A program made the translations under genes and the position numbers. A DNA stretch of 56,812 nt from Verrucomicrobiota bacterium. GTDB taxonomy: Bacteria > Verrucomicrobiota > Verrucomicrobiia > Chthoniobacterales > SZAS-18. The notes under the pieces are model-generated. The model had not been told where the DNA came from. It saw only the letters and a list, made by a program, of their open reading frames with translations, and searched no databases. Positions 7,408 to 15,509 of the stretch are shown here, piece by piece; the stretch's first letter is position 1, and every line of letters begins with the position of its first letter. The stretch covers positions 1 through 56,812 of the forward strand of contig JAFEGM010000061.1 of NCBI GenBank assembly GCA_018240025.1, given 5' to 3'.

Positions 7408-8525
7408 CAGGCGGGTTGCGCGAGGCGCGGAAGTTTGAGCCAGAAGACGCTGCCGCCGCCGGAACGGGCGGAGTAGCCGGTTTCGCCACCCCACTTGGAG
7501 ATGGTGATGCGGCAGAAGTACAAGCCGAGCCCGACCTTGCCGCGGCCGACGGCCCCTTGCTGGAACTTCTGGAAGAGCTGGGCCTGCAGCTGCGGCGCGA
7601 CGCCCTGGCCTTCGTCCTCGACCTGCAGCGTAAGCCACTCGTCGTCGAAGGCAGCCCGCAGCGTGACCGTGCCGCCCCCCGGGCTGTGGCGGAGCGCGTT
7701 GCCGAGCAGATTGCCCAGGACCCGCTCGAGGTGATCCTCGTCGCCCGGCACCGGCTGCCGCCCGGGGCCGACGTTGCCCGCATCGAAGACCAGCGTGACG
7801 TTCTGCTGCGCAAAGAGCGGCCGGTGGAGATCGACCGCGCGCTGGGCCGTGCCGCAGATGTCGAGTCCCGGCCAGAGACCGCCCTCGGCCCCGAAGAGCG
7901 AGCGCAGTTCGGCCGAGTACGTATGGAGGACGTTGTCGATCAGCACCTCCTGGCGCTTGCCCGCCTGCAGACCGAGCTGAACCATGCCGCGCACGTCCGG
8001 GGCGAGGATCTCGCTGTCGAGCATCGAGAGCGCCATCATCATGTTCTGCAGCGGCGAACACATGTCGTGGATGATGCAGTGCAGCAGCACCTCCTTGCGC
8101 TGGATCTCGGAATTGAGCCGTTCGTAGGCCAGCATTTTCTCCCGGGCGATCTGCAGCATTTCGCGCCGCTCGTCATAGCTGGCGCCGAGGTCCTCCAGCA
8201 GCAGGATGGCGTCGCCGCCGACCGTGAGAGCCGTGGCCTCGAGATTGACCGGCATGCCGTCCGGATTCTGCTCCACCCAGGGCCCCGAGTAGGCGCGACC
8301 GGGCTTGCCGGATTTCCAATGCGCGGCCGCATCGACCAGGAAATTGTCGAGGTAGGGCGAGACCTCCAGCACGCTCTCCATCACGCCGGAACGGGCCACC
8401 TGCGGCCAAAGGCGCGAGAGCCATTGCGGGGGTCGGCCGACGAGTTGCAGAGCGTCCGCCTCCTCCCGCCGGAAAACAGCGAGGTCCAGACTCTGGACTA
8501 CGTCGGCGAGGTCAGGCGTGGGCAT
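7407..8525 (-). CDS. Sensor histidine kinase, soluble, PAS-like sensor
   Basis: 372 aa with no membrane segment, so a cytoplasmic sensor. The N-terminal 115 residues look like a PAS domain (LDLAVFRREEADALQLVG, then GDAILLLEDLG). A coiled-coil linker spans about 118-145. The phospho-acceptor box is LLHCIIHDMCSPLQNM with His153. The ATPase domain follows, with the N-box near GNALRHSP and G-boxes DEGQGVAP and GLGLYFC. The partner is clearly the overlapping receiver/MBL fusion downstream. The small GTPase gene lies 21 bases upstream on the same strand and may share the transcript, suggesting a combined signalling module. Confidence 0.88.
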   Translation of the reverse strand: MPTPDLADVVQSLDLAVFRREEADALQLVGRPPQWLSRLWPQVARSGVMESVLEVSPYLDNFLVDAAAHWKSGKPGRAYSGPWVEQNPDGMPVNLEATALTVGGDAILLLEDLGASYDERREMLQIAREKMLAYERLNSEIQRKEVLLHCIIHDMCSPLQNMMMALSMLDSEILAPDVRGMVQLGLQAGKRQEVLIDNVLHTYSAELRSLFGAEGGLWPGLDICGTAQRAVDLHRPLFAQQNVTLVFDAGNVGPGRQPVPGDEDHLERVLGNLLGNALRHSPGGGTVTLRAAFDDEWLTLQVEDEGQGVAPQLQAQLFQKFQQGAVGRGKVGLGLYFCRITISKWGGETGYSARSGGGSVFWLKLPRLAQPA

Positions 8526-8546
8526 GGGAAAACTACGGACTCGTGC

Positions 8547-9044
8547 TTACGCGTGAAGGAGCCGGGAGGCCAAGTCCAAAAATGTCTCCTCGACGCCTTG
8601 AGCTAGCTTTGCGCTGGTCTTGCGGGCTGACCAACCCTCCGCGGTCAACGCCGCCAGCCGGTCCTCGCCGAGTTCCCACTGGGCCGCGAGGTCGGCTTTG
8701 TTCAACGCCAACACACTGGGGAAATGCCCCACTTCGCGGCGCACGCGGCGGTCGATATCCAGCACGGCATCCAGCGAAGCGGCTCGCGTGCCATCGGCCA
8801 CATAGATGAATCCGGCCGAGCCGCGGAGCAAGCTCATGTTCAGCTTCTGGTAGTCGTCGTCGCCCGCCAGATCCCAGACCATCAGCGTCAAATCCTGCCC
8901 GCCCACCTGCACGACCTTCTTGTCCACCTTCACTCCCACGGTCGTCAGGTATTTCTCGGAAAACGTGCTCTGCACGAAGCGCGCGACCATGCTCGTCTTG
9001 CCCACAGAGAAGGAGCCGAGCATGCAGATTTTCTTGGTCACCAT
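8547..9044 (-). CDS. Rab/Ras-like small GTPase
   Basis: 165-aa single-domain GTPase of the Ras superfamily type, rare in bacteria. P-loop G-S-F-S-V-G-K-T at 10-17; switch I threonine near T35/T36 (YLTTVGVKV, like Rab YxxTIGVDF); switch II WDLAGDDDY at 57-65; NKAD at 115-118; TSAK at 143-146. The residue equivalent to catalytic Gln61 (AGQE in Rab) is Asp here (AGDD), so intrinsic hydrolysis may be altered. There is no C-terminal cysteine for prenylation. It sits upstream of the histidine kinase and receiver/MBL fusion on the same strand and may be its regulator or target. The start ATG follows a purine-rich stretch that can serve as ribosome binding site. Confidence 0.88.
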   Translation of the reverse strand: MVTKKICMLGSFSVGKTSMVARFVQSTFSEKYLTTVGVKVDKKVVQVGGQDLTLMVWDLAGDDDYQKLNMSLLRGSAGFIYVADGTRAASLDAVLDIDRRVRREVGHFPSVLALNKADLAAQWELGEDRLAALTAEGWSARKTSAKLAQGVEETFLDLASRLLHA

Positions 9045-9142
9045 GGAAGGGGAAGAATGACACCAGATGGGCCGGGCGAAGGGAAGAGGAAATCGGCGTC
9101 CGGCGGGGGATCAGAAGAAGGGGCGGCGGCAGACCGCGCGGC

Positions 9143-9781
9143 CTAGGGCGCCAGGCGTTCGATGCGCCAGCCGCCCGCCGGGTCCGGCGTGTATTGGAAG
9201 CGATCGTGCAGGCGATTCGGTCGACCCTGCCAGAACTCGAAGCGCGTGGGCCGGACGAGGTAGCCGCCCCAGAAATCCGGCAGCGGCGGCTCCTGGCCGG
9301 CGTATTTGGTTTCCAGCTCCTGCAGCAAGGCCTCCAGATGGGCGCGATCCGGCACCACGCTGCTCTGGCGCGAGACCATGGCGCCGAGCCGACTGCCGCG
9401 CGGGCGGCGATTGAAGTACTCCTGCGATTCTTCGCGGCTGGTCCGCTCGGCCCGGCCCTGGATGTTCACCTGCCGCTCCTGCGCATACCAATGGAAGGTG
9501 AGCGAGACGTGCGAATTCCCCGCCAGCTCCCGCCCCTTGCGACTCTCGTAATTGGTGAAGAAGCGGAAGCCGTCGCGGTCGGCGCCTTTGAGAAGGACGG
9601 TGCGCGAGGACGGCGCCCCGTCCGGGCCGACGGTGCAGAGGGTCATGGCGTTGGGCTCACCCGAGGGTTGGCGGGCATTGAGCTCGAACCAAAGCCGGAA
9701 CTGCTCGAAGGGGTCCTCCACGAGGTCGCAGCGGTCGAGACCGGCGAGCGCGTATTCACGGCGAAGATCGGCGATTTCCAT
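9143..9781 (-). CDS. pdxH: Pyridoxine/pyridoxamine 5'-phosphate oxidase
   Basis: FMN-dependent oxidase that makes pyridoxal 5'-phosphate, cytoplasmic homodimer; 212 aa, normal length. Family motifs are clear: an N-terminal helix MEIADLRREYALAGL; the FMN-binding segment SSRTVLLKG then GFRFFTNYESRKGREL; the AMVSRQSSVV segment; and the C-terminal PLPDFWGGYLVRPTRFEFWQ plus NRLHDRFQYT and a final RIERLAP. The start is at the ATG beginning MEIADLRREY. An in-frame extension of 178 residues upstream has no family support. It stands divergent from the fumarylacetoacetase gene, with 184 bases between them. Confidence 0.95.
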   Translation of the reverse strand: MEIADLRREYALAGLDRCDLVEDPFEQFRLWFELNARQPSGEPNAMTLCTVGPDGAPSSRTVLLKGADRDGFRFFTNYESRKGRELAGNSHVSLTFHWYAQERQVNIQGRAERTSREESQEYFNRRPRGSRLGAMVSRQSSVVPDRAHLEALLQELETKYAGQEPPLPDFWGGYLVRPTRFEFWQGRPNRLHDRFQYTPDPAGGWRIERLAP

Positions 9782-9965
9782 ATAGGGAAACGCCAACAAA
9801 CTGCGGAGGGCGGAGGTTGTCGAGGGGGCCGATGTGCAATGCTCGCCGTCGGTTGGCGGGTGCGGCCGCCCCGGACCGCCTCGGATTCGTCGGCCTGGTG
9901 ACGGGCGCGCAGAGCGGCCTCCCTTGTCTCCCTTCCCCACCGGGCTAGGCTGCGGCCCCCTCCCC

Positions 9966-11204
9966 ATGTCCTGCTTCGTCGAAGTCGCTCCCGACTCCCA
10001 TTTTTCGCTCCAGAATCTCCCCTTCGGCGTCTTCCGCCCGCGCACCGGCGGGCCGGCACGGGTCGGCTCACGCATCGGCGATTTCGTGCTCGATCTCGCC
10101 GCGCTCGAAGCGGCCGGGCATTTCCGCTCGCCCGAGTTCGGCGACGCGCAGCCCTTCGCGTCCGATTCCCTGAACGCCTTCATGGCCCTCGACCGCCCCG
10201 CCTGGCGCCACGCACGGGCCGTCCTGCAGCGCCTGTTGACCGGCGAGCGTTCGGCCCTGCCGGCAGACGCCCTGCGGCCGCTCGCCGAGGTCGAGATGCT
10301 CCTGCCGGCGCGCATCGGGGATTACACCGATTTCTACGCCTCCTACCACCACGCGCACAATGTCGGCACCATGCTGCGCGGGGCGGAGAATGCGCTGATG
10401 CCGAACTGGCTGCACCTGCCGGTCGGCTACCACGGCCGCGCCTCGTCCATCGTGCTCGACGGCACGCCGGTGCGCCGCCCGCGCGGACAGATCAAGCCGC
10501 CCGACGCGCCCGCACCGATCTTCGGGCCGACCCGCAGCCTCGACTACGAGCTCGAGGTGGCCTTCTTCGTCGGGCCGGGCAATGCGCTCGGCCAGCCCGT
10601 ACCGATCGAGCGCGCCGAGGAGCACATCTTCGGTTTCGTGCTCATGAACGACTGGAGCGCACGCGACGTGCAGGCTTGGGAATACCAGCCGCTCGGGCCG
10701 TTCCTGGCCAAGAACTTCTGCACCAGCATCTCGCCCTGGGTGGTCACGCTGGAGGCGCTGGAGCCCTTCCGCCGCCCGCTGCCCGCGCAGAGCCCCGAGC
10801 CGCTGCCGTATCTGCGCGGCGGCTCGACCTACGATCTAGTCCTCGAAGCCCATCTGCAGGCGCCCGGAGCAGAACCGTTCGCCGTCACGCGGACCAATTT
10901 CCAAAACCTCTATTGGAGCGCAGCGCAGATGCTGGCGCACCACACCTGCGGCGGCTGCAATCTCCAGCCGGGGGATCTGCTCGGCAGTGGCACGGTCAGC
11001 GGGCCGACCGAGGAATCGCGCGGCTGCCTGCTCGAACGCACCTGGCGCGGTGCCCATCCGCTGACGCTCTCGAACGGCGCGACGCGCAAGCAGCTGGAGG
11101 ACGGCGACACGCTCACGCTGACTGGCTGGGCGCAGGGCGACGGCTTCCGGGTCGGCTTCGGCGAGGTCGGCGGCACCATTCTTCCGGCTCACGACGCGCC
11201 ATGA
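9966..11204 (+). CDS. fahA: Fumarylacetoacetase
   Basis: Last step of tyrosine/homogentisate breakdown: 4-fumarylacetoacetate to fumarate and acetoacetate. 412 aa. Compared with mouse FAH, the metal and catalytic residues are present: D122 and H129 in DYTDFYASYHHAHN, E195/E197 in DYELEVAFF, D229 in MNDWSARD and K249 in FLAKNF. The N-terminal SH3-like domain is residues 1-110. The chosen ATG (9966) gives the family start FVEVAPDSHFSLQNLPFGVF. It overlaps the next gene by ATGA, so it is co-translated with the QueD-like gene. No other tyrosine catabolic gene is in the window. Confidence 0.93.
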   Translation: MSCFVEVAPDSHFSLQNLPFGVFRPRTGGPARVGSRIGDFVLDLAALEAAGHFRSPEFGDAQPFASDSLNAFMALDRPAWRHARAVLQRLLTGERSALPADALRPLAEVEMLLPARIGDYTDFYASYHHAHNVGTMLRGAENALMPNWLHLPVGYHGRASSIVLDGTPVRRPRGQIKPPDAPAPIFGPTRSLDYELEVAFFVGPGNALGQPVPIERAEEHIFGFVLMNDWSARDVQAWEYQPLGPFLAKNFCTSISPWVVTLEALEPFRRPLPAQSPEPLPYLRGGSTYDLVLEAHLQAPGAEPFAVTRTNFQNLYWSAAQMLAHHTCGGCNLQPGDLLGSGTVSGPTEESRGCLLERTWRGAHPLTLSNGATRKQLEDGDTLTLTGWAQGDGFRVGFGEVGGTILPAHDAP

Positions 11205-11659
11205 AGCCGCGTTCGCTGCCCGGCACCGTCGTCGTCACCCGCCGGGTGCATTTCAACGCCGCGCACCGGCTGCACAATCCGGACTGCGACGCGGACTGGA
11301 ACGCCGCGACCTTCGGGCCGTGCAACCATCCGAACTGGCACGGCCACAACTACGAGCTCGAGGTGTCGGTCGTCGGCCAGCCCGATCCGCGCACGGGCTA
11401 CGTCATGAACCTCGGCGATCTGAAGCAGATCCTGGAGGAGCGCATTGTGCGGAAATGCGACCATCGGAACCTGAACCTGGATGTCGATTTCCTGCACGGC
11501 CTGATCCCGAGCACTGAGAACCTAGTCATCGCGTTCTGGAACGAGATCGCCCCGCACGTCGCGCCCGCCCGGCTGCAGCGCGTGCGGCTGTACGAGTCGC
11601 CGCGCAATTTCGCCGACTATTACGGCGAGAGCGGAGAAACGTGCGCGGTGAGAGATTGA
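11201..11659 (+). CDS. queD: 6-carboxy-tetrahydropterin synthase / PTPS family
   Basis: QueD/6-pyruvoyl-tetrahydropterin synthase family, T-fold enzyme, 152 aa. Zinc ligands are H22 (FNAAHRL) and H47/H49 (WHGHNY); catalytic Cys41 lies in GPCNHPNWHGHN; a later DHRNLN and STENLVIAFW match the family. In most bacteria this makes the queuosine precursor from dihydroneopterin triphosphate. The association with fumarylacetoacetase (ATGA overlap) could instead point to a tetrahydrobiopterin-like role in phenylalanine/tyrosine metabolism, since no other que gene is nearby. Substrate is therefore uncertain. Confidence 0.88.
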   Translation: MKPRSLPGTVVVTRRVHFNAAHRLHNPDCDADWNAATFGPCNHPNWHGHNYELEVSVVGQPDPRTGYVMNLGDLKQILEERIVRKCDHRNLNLDVDFLHGLIPSTENLVIAFWNEIAPHVAPARLQRVRLYESPRNFADYYGESGETCAVRD

Positions 11660-11678
11660 TCGGCTCGCCCTCTTCACC

Positions 11679-12437
11679 ATGGCTGCATCCGCTCCCGCAC
11701 GAACCGGCCGCCCTCGGAGTGGGCGGACTACGCCGCTCGTACTCATCACTGGCGCCTCGCAGGGCATCGGCGCCGACATCGCCCTGGCCTTCGCGCGCGA
11801 GGCTGGGGCGCGACTCGTACTGGTGGCGCGCAACGCCGCCAATCTCGCGAAGGTGGCCACGCGGGCGAAGAAGGCCGGGGCCAAAAGCGCCGATTGCTTC
11901 GCCTGCGACGTCACCGACGCCGAGGCGGTCGATCTGCTCGGCTCGACCGTGCTGGCGCGCTACGGACAGCCTCCGGACGTGCTGATCAACAACGCCGGCT
12001 GGTTCCAGCCCGATGCGCTCACGCAGATGGAGCCTGCGGCCTTCGACGCCGTGCTGGCCGCGAACCTGCACAGCGCCTTCTACGTCACCCGGGCTCTTGC
12101 GCCGGCCATGGCGAAACGGAAACGCGGGGATCTCTTCTTCACGGCCTCGGTGGCCAGCCTGCGCGCCTTCCCGCAAGGCGGGGCCTACGTCGCCGCCAAG
12201 CACGGGCTGCTTGGGCTCGCGCGAGCCTGGCGGGAGGAATTGCGGCCGAAGGGCATCCGCGTGATCACGGTCCTCCCGGGCGCGACGATCTCTCCGTCCT
12301 GGGAGGGCGCGAGCGTCAAGCCCGAACGCCTGATGGCCAGCGAGGACGTGGCCGAGGTGTTCGTCGACGCCTGGCGGAAGTCGGACCGGACTGTGATCGA
12401 AGAAATCGTGCTGCGGCCGCCGCTGGGGGATCTGTAG
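11679..12437 (+). CDS. Short-chain dehydrogenase/reductase
   Basis: 252 aa classical SDR. Rossmann motif TGASQGIG at 24-31; NNAGW at 104-108; catalytic S157, Y170 and K174 (AYVAAKHGL). It follows the QueD-like gene by 19 bases on the same strand. The classical SDR layout combined with a pterin-pathway neighbour recalls sepiapterin or dihydropteridine reductases, but that is inference only. The region upstream of the Rossmann motif (residues 1-18) is basic and unstructured, so a start a few codons later cannot be excluded. Confidence 0.85.
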   Translation: MAASAPARTGRPRSGRTTPLVLITGASQGIGADIALAFAREAGARLVLVARNAANLAKVATRAKKAGAKSADCFACDVTDAEAVDLLGSTVLARYGQPPDVLINNAGWFQPDALTQMEPAAFDAVLAANLHSAFYVTRALAPAMAKRKRGDLFFTASVASLRAFPQGGAYVAAKHGLLGLARAWREELRPKGIRVITVLPGATISPSWEGASVKPERLMASEDVAEVFVDAWRKSDRTVIEEIVLRPPLGDL

Positions 12438-12488
12438 CCAGCTCCTCGAGCGCGTCGGGTCGTCGCGCGCTTACCGTTTCTTTCTTCC

Positions 12489-12521
12489 GATTTCTTCTTC
12501 GCGCTTTCGCGGCTTCGCGCG
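12489..12521. repeat. CTTCGCG-type short tandem repeat
   Basis: TTCTTCGCGCTTTCGCGG followed by CTTCGCGCG, in the short gap between two convergent genes; same family as 2906-2936. Confidence 0.55.
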
Positions 12522-12528
12522 GGCCCCC

Positions 12529-12927
12529 TCAGGGCAGTGCCGTCGGCGCGCCCCACGTCAGTACTTCGATGAGCACCCCATTGGGATCGGCCACGAGGAA
12601 GAGGCGTTCGCCCCAGGGCTCCTCGCGGATCGGCAGGACGAATCGCACCCCGGCCGCGCGCAAACGCCGTTCCTCGGACTCGAGGTCGTCGACCGTGAAG
12701 GCCAGGATGGTGCCCGCCACCCGCTCATCGCGAAATCCGGGCGGCAGCACCTCGCAGCCGCAGCGCACGAAGACCACCGAGAGCGCGGTCTCCGGGTGGC
12801 TGAGGGAAGCGTAGTTGCCCTCGGCATCGGCGTGGTTCTGCCGGAAACCGAAGTGCTCCACGAGGAAGCGGCTGGAGACAGCGACATCGGGAACGTTCAA
12901 CGAAAGCGTCGAGGCGGTGATTTTCAT
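12529..12927 (-). CDS. VOC (glyoxalase/bleomycin resistance) family protein
   Basis: 132 aa, paired beta-alpha-beta-beta-beta modules of the vicinal oxygen chelate fold. Start MKITASTLSLNVPDVAVSSRFL is typical, followed by HFGF; the second module ends with the common DPNGVLIEVLTW, whose Glu is a likely metal ligand. A first-module His is not obvious, so metal binding is uncertain. Substrate cannot be predicted. It converges with the SDR gene and stands alone. Confidence 0.82.
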   Translation of the reverse strand: MKITASTLSLNVPDVAVSSRFLVEHFGFRQNHADAEGNYASLSHPETALSVVFVRCGCEVLPPGFRDERVAGTILAFTVDDLESEERRLRAAGVRFVLPIREEPWGERLFLVADPNGVLIEVLTWGAPTALP

Positions 12928-13008
12928 GGCCCCGACCTCGCTGCGTTCCGAGCCGTTGCCAGCGCCGTTTTGGACGTGGGTTGGAGAAATTCAGACAGCC
13001 CGTCGACC

Positions 13009-13041
13009 AAAAAAAAGCGCCAGCGGCGAACCGCTGGCGCT
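13009..13041 (-). terminator. Rho-independent terminator after the DUF3300 gene
   Basis: Perfect 11-bp stem AGCGCCAGCGG/CCGCTGGCGCT with loop CGAA (plus-strand reading), flanked by eight A on the left. On the minus strand this is a hairpin followed by a run of eight U, 34 bases past the DUF3300 stop. Confidence 0.92.
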
Positions 13042-13074
13042 GAATTCTCGAAGGAACTGAGGTCAGGGGCCGCC

Positions 13075-14490
13075 TTACGGATTCGGCTTCTTCTGCTTCT
13101 TCTGCGCCGGGGCGGGCGCGACTTTCGGAGCCTTCGGTGCGGCGATACGCGGCGCGCGAGCCTGCGGGGCCACGCGGGGCGCCCGGGCCTGCGGCGCAAC
13201 GCGCGGAGCGCGCACCTGCGGAGCCCGCGGGGTCACCACCGGGCGGTTCACCCGGGCGTTGCGCACCGCAGCAGCGCGGTTCTCGCGCGCCTGACGGGCG
13301 GCGTTCAGGCGGGCCGCATTGGCCTCGCGGGCCGCATTCACTTTGGCGGCGCGATCCGCCCGGAGCTGGGCGTTGCGGGCGGCGAGCGCGTCCCGATTCT
13401 GCTTCATCTGCGCGGCGCGAGCCTCCTTGGCCTGCTTGGCGGCATTGAGCCGGGCGGCCTGCGCCTCGCGGGCCGCGGCGATCCGCGCTTCACGGGTATT
13501 AACGCCAGGGGCCGTGCCGCCGGGGACGAAGCCCGGCTGACCCGGGCGCAGGGCACTGCCCGGGACGAACCCGGGCTGACCCGGACGCACGCTGCCCGGG
13601 ACGAAGCCGGCCTGACCGGGAAGGCGGGCGGCACCAGGACGAACCACGCCCGCGCGGGCGGCAGCAGCGGCGCGCTGATTGAAGATGGCGCTCGGACGGC
13701 GGACATTCGCCGGATTCCAGCGGACCACGCCGGCGGCAGGACGACCAGCCACGAAGCCGGGGCCGGCGCCGTAGCCGATGCCGCGACGCCAGTAGCCGGG
13801 GCGGTAGTAGCCGACATAACGGCTGCGCCAGTCGAAGCCGTAGTAGAGCCACGCGCCCAGCGCGAGGGGCGCGCCGTAGGTGATGTAGGGCGAGACCGGG
13901 CTATAGTCGCGGTAATAGACGACCTCGGGATCGTAGACCGGGACGTAGAAGTAGTCGGGATCGACCGGTTCGACGCGGATGAGCGAGTCCTCCACCACGA
14001 CCTTCTGCTTCGGGCTCGTGCGGAGATTGCCCCGATCGTAGGCGGCCTTGCGCAGCTCCTGAATGACTTCCATCACCTCGGCCTGCTGGTAGGTGAAGGC
14101 TTCACCGATTTGCGTGGTGCGTTCGAGATCGGCATCGAGCTTCTTCAGCACGTCCGGATAGCGCACGAGCGTCTTGATGCTCTGGTCCCAGGGTTGGGAA
14201 TCGACCGCCGCGGCGCTCTTGCCGGAATCGAGGTAGCGCTTGGCCAGCACGATATCGGGCGGCATGGTGCAGGCCGTCAGCACGGGCGCCAACAGCGCGT
14301 CGGGGTACAGGGCGATGGGCGCGAGCAGCTTTTTCAGCTCTTCGCGGGACTTGGCCGGGGGCTGACCGGGATCGGCGGCGAGCGCAGGGTCGCCCTGTTC
14401 AGCGGTGGCCGGGCCGGGAGGCGGAGTGTCCTGGGCGCGCGCCGCGAGCGGCAGCAGCGTCAGCATGAGGGCGGGGACGAGTTTCTTCAT
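13075..14490 (-). CDS. DUF3300 exported protein with Ala/Arg-rich repetitive tail
   Basis: 471 aa with a signal peptide ([20 protein letters not shown]). Residues 48-260 match the DUF3300 pattern: [55 protein letters not shown], then [14 protein letters not shown] and tyrosine/tryptophan-rich WLYYGFDW...GYYRPGYW. The C-terminal 200 residues are low complexity: FVPG/RPGQ units, then [20 protein letters not shown] repeats, then PQARAPRVA repeats and a lysine-rich end. The tail is strongly basic and could bind nucleic acid, peptidoglycan or membrane. Function is unknown. It is monocistronic with a strong terminator. Confidence 0.85.
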   Translation of the reverse strand: MKKLVPALMLTLLPLAARAQDTPPPGPATAEQGDPALAADPGQPPAKSREELKKLLAPIALYPDALLAPVLTACTMPPDIVLAKRYLDSGKSAAAVDSQPWDQSIKTLVRYPDVLKKLDADLERTTQIGEAFTYQQAEVMEVIQELRKAAYDRGNLRTSPKQKVVVEDSLIRVEPVDPDYFYVPVYDPEVVYYRDYSPVSPYITYGAPLALGAWLYYGFDWRSRYVGYYRPGYWRRGIGYGAGPGFVAGRPAAGVVRWNPANVRRPSAIFNQRAAAAARAGVVRPGAARLPGQAGFVPGSVRPGQPGFVPGSALRPGQPGFVPGGTAPGVNTREARIAAAREAQAARLNAAKQAKEARAAQMKQNRDALAARNAQLRADRAAKVNAAREANAARLNAARQARENRAAAVRNARVNRPVVTPRAPQVRAPRVAPQARAPRVAPQARAPRIAAPKAPKVAPAPAQKKQKKPNP

Positions 14491-14665
14491 AGGGTGGGGA
14501 TCAGGCAGTCAAAATGCCGGAGGGAGCGTTTTCGACACTTCGCTCCAAATTGGACAGTTGGAGGGTCGGAAAAATTCACCTTTTCAGAAGCCGGGGGTGA
14601 GAATTCGTGGAAACGGTGCCGGCCGCAGCCCAATATCCGTCCCCGCCGACCAGACAGACGCCAGG

Positions 14666-15475
14666 ATGACGCATCTCGATTCCCTCGAAGCCGAAAGCAT
14701 CTACGTACTCCGCGAGGCGGCCCACCACTTCCAAAAGCTCGGCATGCTTTGGAGCATCGGGAAGGACTCCTGCGCCATGCTCAATCTGGTGCGGAAGGCG
14801 TTCCTCGGCCGCGTGCCGTTCCCGCTGGTGCACATCGACACCAGCTTCAAGCCGCCCGAGATGATCGAATTCCGCGACCGCCTCGTGCGCGAGTGGGGTC
14901 TGCAGTTGATCGTCGGGCGCAACGAACCCGCCCTGACCGCGGCCGACACGTTTCCGGCGGGTCGCCGGACGCGGGTGGAATGCTGCGGGCTGCTCAAAAC
15001 CGAGCCGCTGCGGGCCACGCTGGCCGCGCAGGGGTTCGATGCCGTCATCGCAGGCATCCGGCGCGACGAGGAAGGCACGCGGGCCAAGGAGCGCTTCTTC
15101 TCGCCGCGGGGCGTGGCCAACGATTGGAACGTGAAGCAGCAGCCGCCCGAATTCTGGGGGCAGTTCCAGACCGATTTCGGCCCCGGCACGCACGTCCGAG
15201 TGCATCCGTTGCTGCACTGGACCGAGCTGAACATCTGGGAGTACATCGAGCGGGAGGGCATCGAGGTCGTCTCGCTCTACTTTGCCAAGGACGGCCGACG
15301 GCACCGCAGCCTCGGCTGCTGGCCGTGCACCGGCACGTTCGAGTCGCAGGCAACGACCGTCCCGGAGATCGTGGCCGAACTGCGCGCCACCCGCCTGAGC
15401 GAACGCGCCGGGCGCGCGCAGGATGCCGAGAGCGAAGGCGCCTTCGAGGCGCTGCGGGCCAGCGGCTACATGTAG
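14666..15475 (+). CDS. cysD: Sulfate adenylyltransferase subunit 2 (ATP sulfurylase, small subunit)
   Basis: PP-loop ATP pyrophosphatase of the CysD/PAPS-reductase superfamily, 269 aa. It activates sulfate to APS together with CysN. Start [18 protein letters not shown] is typical of CysD. The P-loop-like motif is [13 protein letters not shown] (residues 29-41), where most CysD have Sx[39 protein letters not shown] and LGCWPCTG are further CysD hallmarks. The start ATG at 14666 follows CAGG. It is 34 bases upstream of cysNC in the same operon. A 175-base gap precedes it; nothing clear is seen there. Confidence 0.93.
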   Translation: MTHLDSLEAESIYVLREAAHHFQKLGMLWSIGKDSCAMLNLVRKAFLGRVPFPLVHIDTSFKPPEMIEFRDRLVREWGLQLIVGRNEPALTAADTFPAGRRTRVECCGLLKTEPLRATLAAQGFDAVIAGIRRDEEGTRAKERFFSPRGVANDWNVKQQPPEFWGQFQTDFGPGTHVRVHPLLHWTELNIWEYIEREGIEVVSLYFAKDGRRHRSLGCWPCTGTFESQATTVPEIVAELRATRLSERAGRAQDAESEGAFEALRASGYM

Positions 15476-15509
15476 GCCGCACTTCGCCCACCCCCGATTC
15501 CATCGTCGT

